The notes beneath the pieces were generated by a model. That model was not told where the DNA came from. It saw nothing but the letters and a program-made list of their open reading frames with translations, and made no database searches. Positions 62,101-64,000 of a stretch of 64,000 nucleotides of DNA are shown in pieces; within the stretch, counting starts at the first letter, position 1; every line of letters starts with the position of its first letter. The DNA lies in assembly GCA_015501605.1 (NCBI GenBank), contig JADNRZ010000041.1, forward strand, positions 1-64,000. The letters run 5' to 3'. The translations under genes and the position numbers were made by a program. This DNA comes from Panaeolus papilionaceus (Eukaryota > Basidiomycota > Agaricomycetes > Agaricales).

Positions 62101-62529
62101 GAGAACTGTCCAGTCTATGGGTATCCGCACAATGAAGAGTGGGACGTCAGGGAATTCAGGGGGAAGGTGAAATTCCCCCGTGGTGTTTGTTCTGGCTGCT
62201 GGTTGCCTGCGGTATGTCCTACATCTCTTCATAGTAGTTTCCTTCTTGCTGAAAAAAATCTATATCAACCCCAGGGCCTGTCTGGACACGGGAAAGCATG
62301 GGGAGCAGCCTGTCAAGGCAACCGATTTGCACCCCGCCTTATTTACTCGTACATGACATCGGGGAACATGGATCTGAATTCGATTCCAGTGGATATCAGA
62401 AGCGATCCAGAAAAGTGTCGTAGATGGCTGAGCGATACAATAGACCACAACTTTGGCCAGAAAATCACCATTTGTAATGCGCATCTAGTGATTAGATCCT
62501 GTCTAGCTCGCCTTAGAATACCCAATTAA
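56120..62529 (+). CDS. OrsD zinc finger / tyrosine-recombinase-like / RecQ-type helicase fusion
   Basis: From Met at 56489, ten exons (56489-57303, 57358-57861, 57919-59111, 59173-59707, 59794-60741, 60794-61183, 61239-61481, 61542-61862, 61929-62211, 62275-62529) give 5487 bases, 1828 residues, in perfect phase. Two upstream exons from 56120 with FGCVRC can be spliced on but are less certain. Numbering from 56489: OrsD-like zinc region (CVVCLHC..H..H, then CQTC); tyrosine-recombinase-like R627, K661, R749, H779 and Y788 (HTTSTATKTY); SF2 helicase with Walker A GTGKGKS (K944), DEIH at 1033, SAT, and SRAGRDG near 1215, most like RecQ; a Cys pair (LCNNC); a disordered basic/Ser tract; and a C-terminal Cys/His-rich domain (CATC..H..C, CSGCW). 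A recombination or mobile-element role is inference; the helicase call is solid. Confidence 0.8.
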
Positions 62530-64000
62530 AACAATGATCGTAGAAATACAGATTTTTAAAGAAAATACTTGACATTCAGATTCGATGCTGTGAAAGAGTT
62601 TTTCTCTCTTCCTATCAGCCTAATATAGCTTATCTGCATCACTCAACTGGGCAGCTCAAGTACAGTCCTACACAAAAGGAAATTGAGAACGAAAGGGTGC
62701 ATTCAGAAGGCCCTGGCACCTCCACAAAATCCCCTTTGACTACCATGACATTGCGCCAGTCATCCATACAGCAGAAGGTTCTTGACTATGCCTGATGACG
62801 ACACTAAATACCCCATGATGTACTATTGGCCACGAAAATGTCGGGGTCAAAGGCAGACAAGAGAAGGGGGGGGGGGGGGGGGGGGGAAGATGTTCTATCA
62901 TTCAAAAATTCAGAGCAGATGTAAAGAGTTGAAAGAATGGAGCGTCAGGCTCGCGTTTGCCGTAGAATTTCGCACCAAAATGAGAGATGGACAGCAGGCG
63001 TGAATAGCTTGCTGTCGTGGGTTCCCAGTCACAACATTGGTGGTTGGTCCACAGGTCATGTGACACGGTTATTCCTTCCACGCGACGGCTCTTCGTTCCA
63101 TATTTCGGACGACAACAATTCAGACTCACCCACATTCCATATTCATAAGCTGCCTGTGTGAATAAATGACCCTTTCCCTTGGCAATCCATCGAAAGACAG
63201 CAGTCGGAATCTTGCGTGTCATCTGCTGCATCACCTCAGCATTTCTTTGCATGCCTACGAGGATTACTTTTACGTGTCAAGCATCCAGGTAGGGGTACAT
63301 GTCGCACCGCAACGCCGTAGCAAGGTATGTCCGGTGATGTGCGCGTGGGGAGATCCGAGTGAAAAGGTGAGTGGTGGTGAAGGTGCGACTGGCGGATGAG
63401 ATAGGTGGATGGAAAAGGAAGGTGAGACGCGCGGTACGAGTTCGTGGGGTCGATATGTGAGAGAAATGAGAAGGTGGGAAGGTGAGGTGAGTGTGAGGTG
63501 AAATGAGACGACGACGGAGGACGAAGACGACGAAAACAAGCGCTGACGAAGGTGTACACAGACACCGGACGAAGACGAAGACGAAACACGAAATACGAGG
63601 GCAGAAAGAGAGTTGTATTGGCGGTAAACTAAGTACATGATATATGTAAATGATAGAAGATAATGGAAATAGAAAGAAAATACTCGAATAGCGGGAAACC
63701 AAAAGCGCTCGACGCGTGAACGATGCGCTGATGCGAATAGAAATACACGGAAAAATATGGAAAAATCGAAAAATAAAGGGATACCTGTGCAGTGCTCATC
63801 ACTAGTAGCATCCATAGTGGGTACAAGTGGCTTCATCAATCATCAGTCTCCTGCTGGAGCAGGTAGAGGGATGGGTCGATGTGGTGATAAAGTGGATACC
63901 CAAATGCAACATTGGAGTATCTTCATGCCCACTCTTTCACTAATAAAACATCACCTGGTTGCGCAGGTGGATTTGAGTGACTGAGAAACATGGAGAGAAA
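62530..64000. other. Intergenic, poly-G run and purine-rich tract
   Basis: A 21-base G run lies at 62866-62886. From about 63360 to 63610 the + strand is purine-rich with repeated GACGA and CGAAATACGA words. A 189-codon frame on the other strand (63839-63270) is simply the complement of this biased tract and includes a donor-like site after MDATSDEHCTG; I do not call it a gene. Confidence 0.5.

Noticed and set aside
63270..63839. 189-codon Ser/His/Pro-rich frame on the - strand
   Set aside because: It is a by-product of the purine-rich tract on the other strand.

Overview
The window looks like nuclear DNA of a filamentous basidiomycete, most likely an Agaricomycete. Genes are cut by many short introns (about 42-90 nt, GT-AG with some GC-AG). 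The recognisable families are ones known to be expanded in mushroom genomes: F-box/LRR-like proteins, JmjC-like and TET/JBP-like 2-oxoglutarate oxygenase folds, BAH-PHD proteins, and zinc-finger/RecQ-type helicases. I see no bacterial, organellar, rRNA or convincing tRNA signature. All names are from reading motifs; nothing was searched.

Layout. 1-3518 (-): a zinc-finger protein with a tyrosine-recombinase-like domain, cut by the left edge. 3771-5295: nine copies of a 170-bp tandem repeat with a 680-bp higher-order period. 5.3-11.8 kb: gene-poor, with degenerate repeats. 11.8-15.1 kb: two tandem F-box-like genes that share an almost identical ~375-bp block. 16.4-20.8 kb (-): first JmjC-like gene. 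21.5-26.8 kb: two F-box-like genes, a small charged ORF on the other strand and a broken F-box copy. 26.9-30.3 kb (-): second JmjC-like gene. 31.7-38.9 kb (-): F-box-like gene, BAH-PHD protein, a putative unknown spliced gene, another F-box-like gene. 38.9-42.0 kb: intergenic with a triple 184-bp repeat. 42.0-47.7 kb (+): a TET/JBP-like oxygenase followed head-to-tail by the third JmjC-like gene. 48.7-49.3 kb: small unknown gene. 49.9-50.7 kb: a 795-bp terminal-inverted-repeat element with a 9-bp target duplication. 50.9-55.2 kb (-): fourth JmjC-like gene, the only one that keeps its metal ligands. 56.1-62.5 kb (+): the largest gene, a zinc-finger, tyrosine-recombinase-like and RecQ-helicase fusion. 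62.5-64 kb: no supported gene.

Two themes stand out. First, the two genes near the window ends share R-K-R-H-Y residues at the spacing expected of tyrosine recombinases; in the complete copy this domain is fused to a DExH/RecQ-type motor, which suggests a mobile-element-derived or genome-rearranging enzyme. Second, the interior is an island of chromatin-type folds (four JmjC-like, one TET/JBP-like, one BAH-PHD) interleaved with F-box-like paralogues. Three of the four JmjC-like copies have lost the metal-binding residues, so the family seems to persist mostly as non-catalytic proteins. That these genes act in one pathway is inference from location only.
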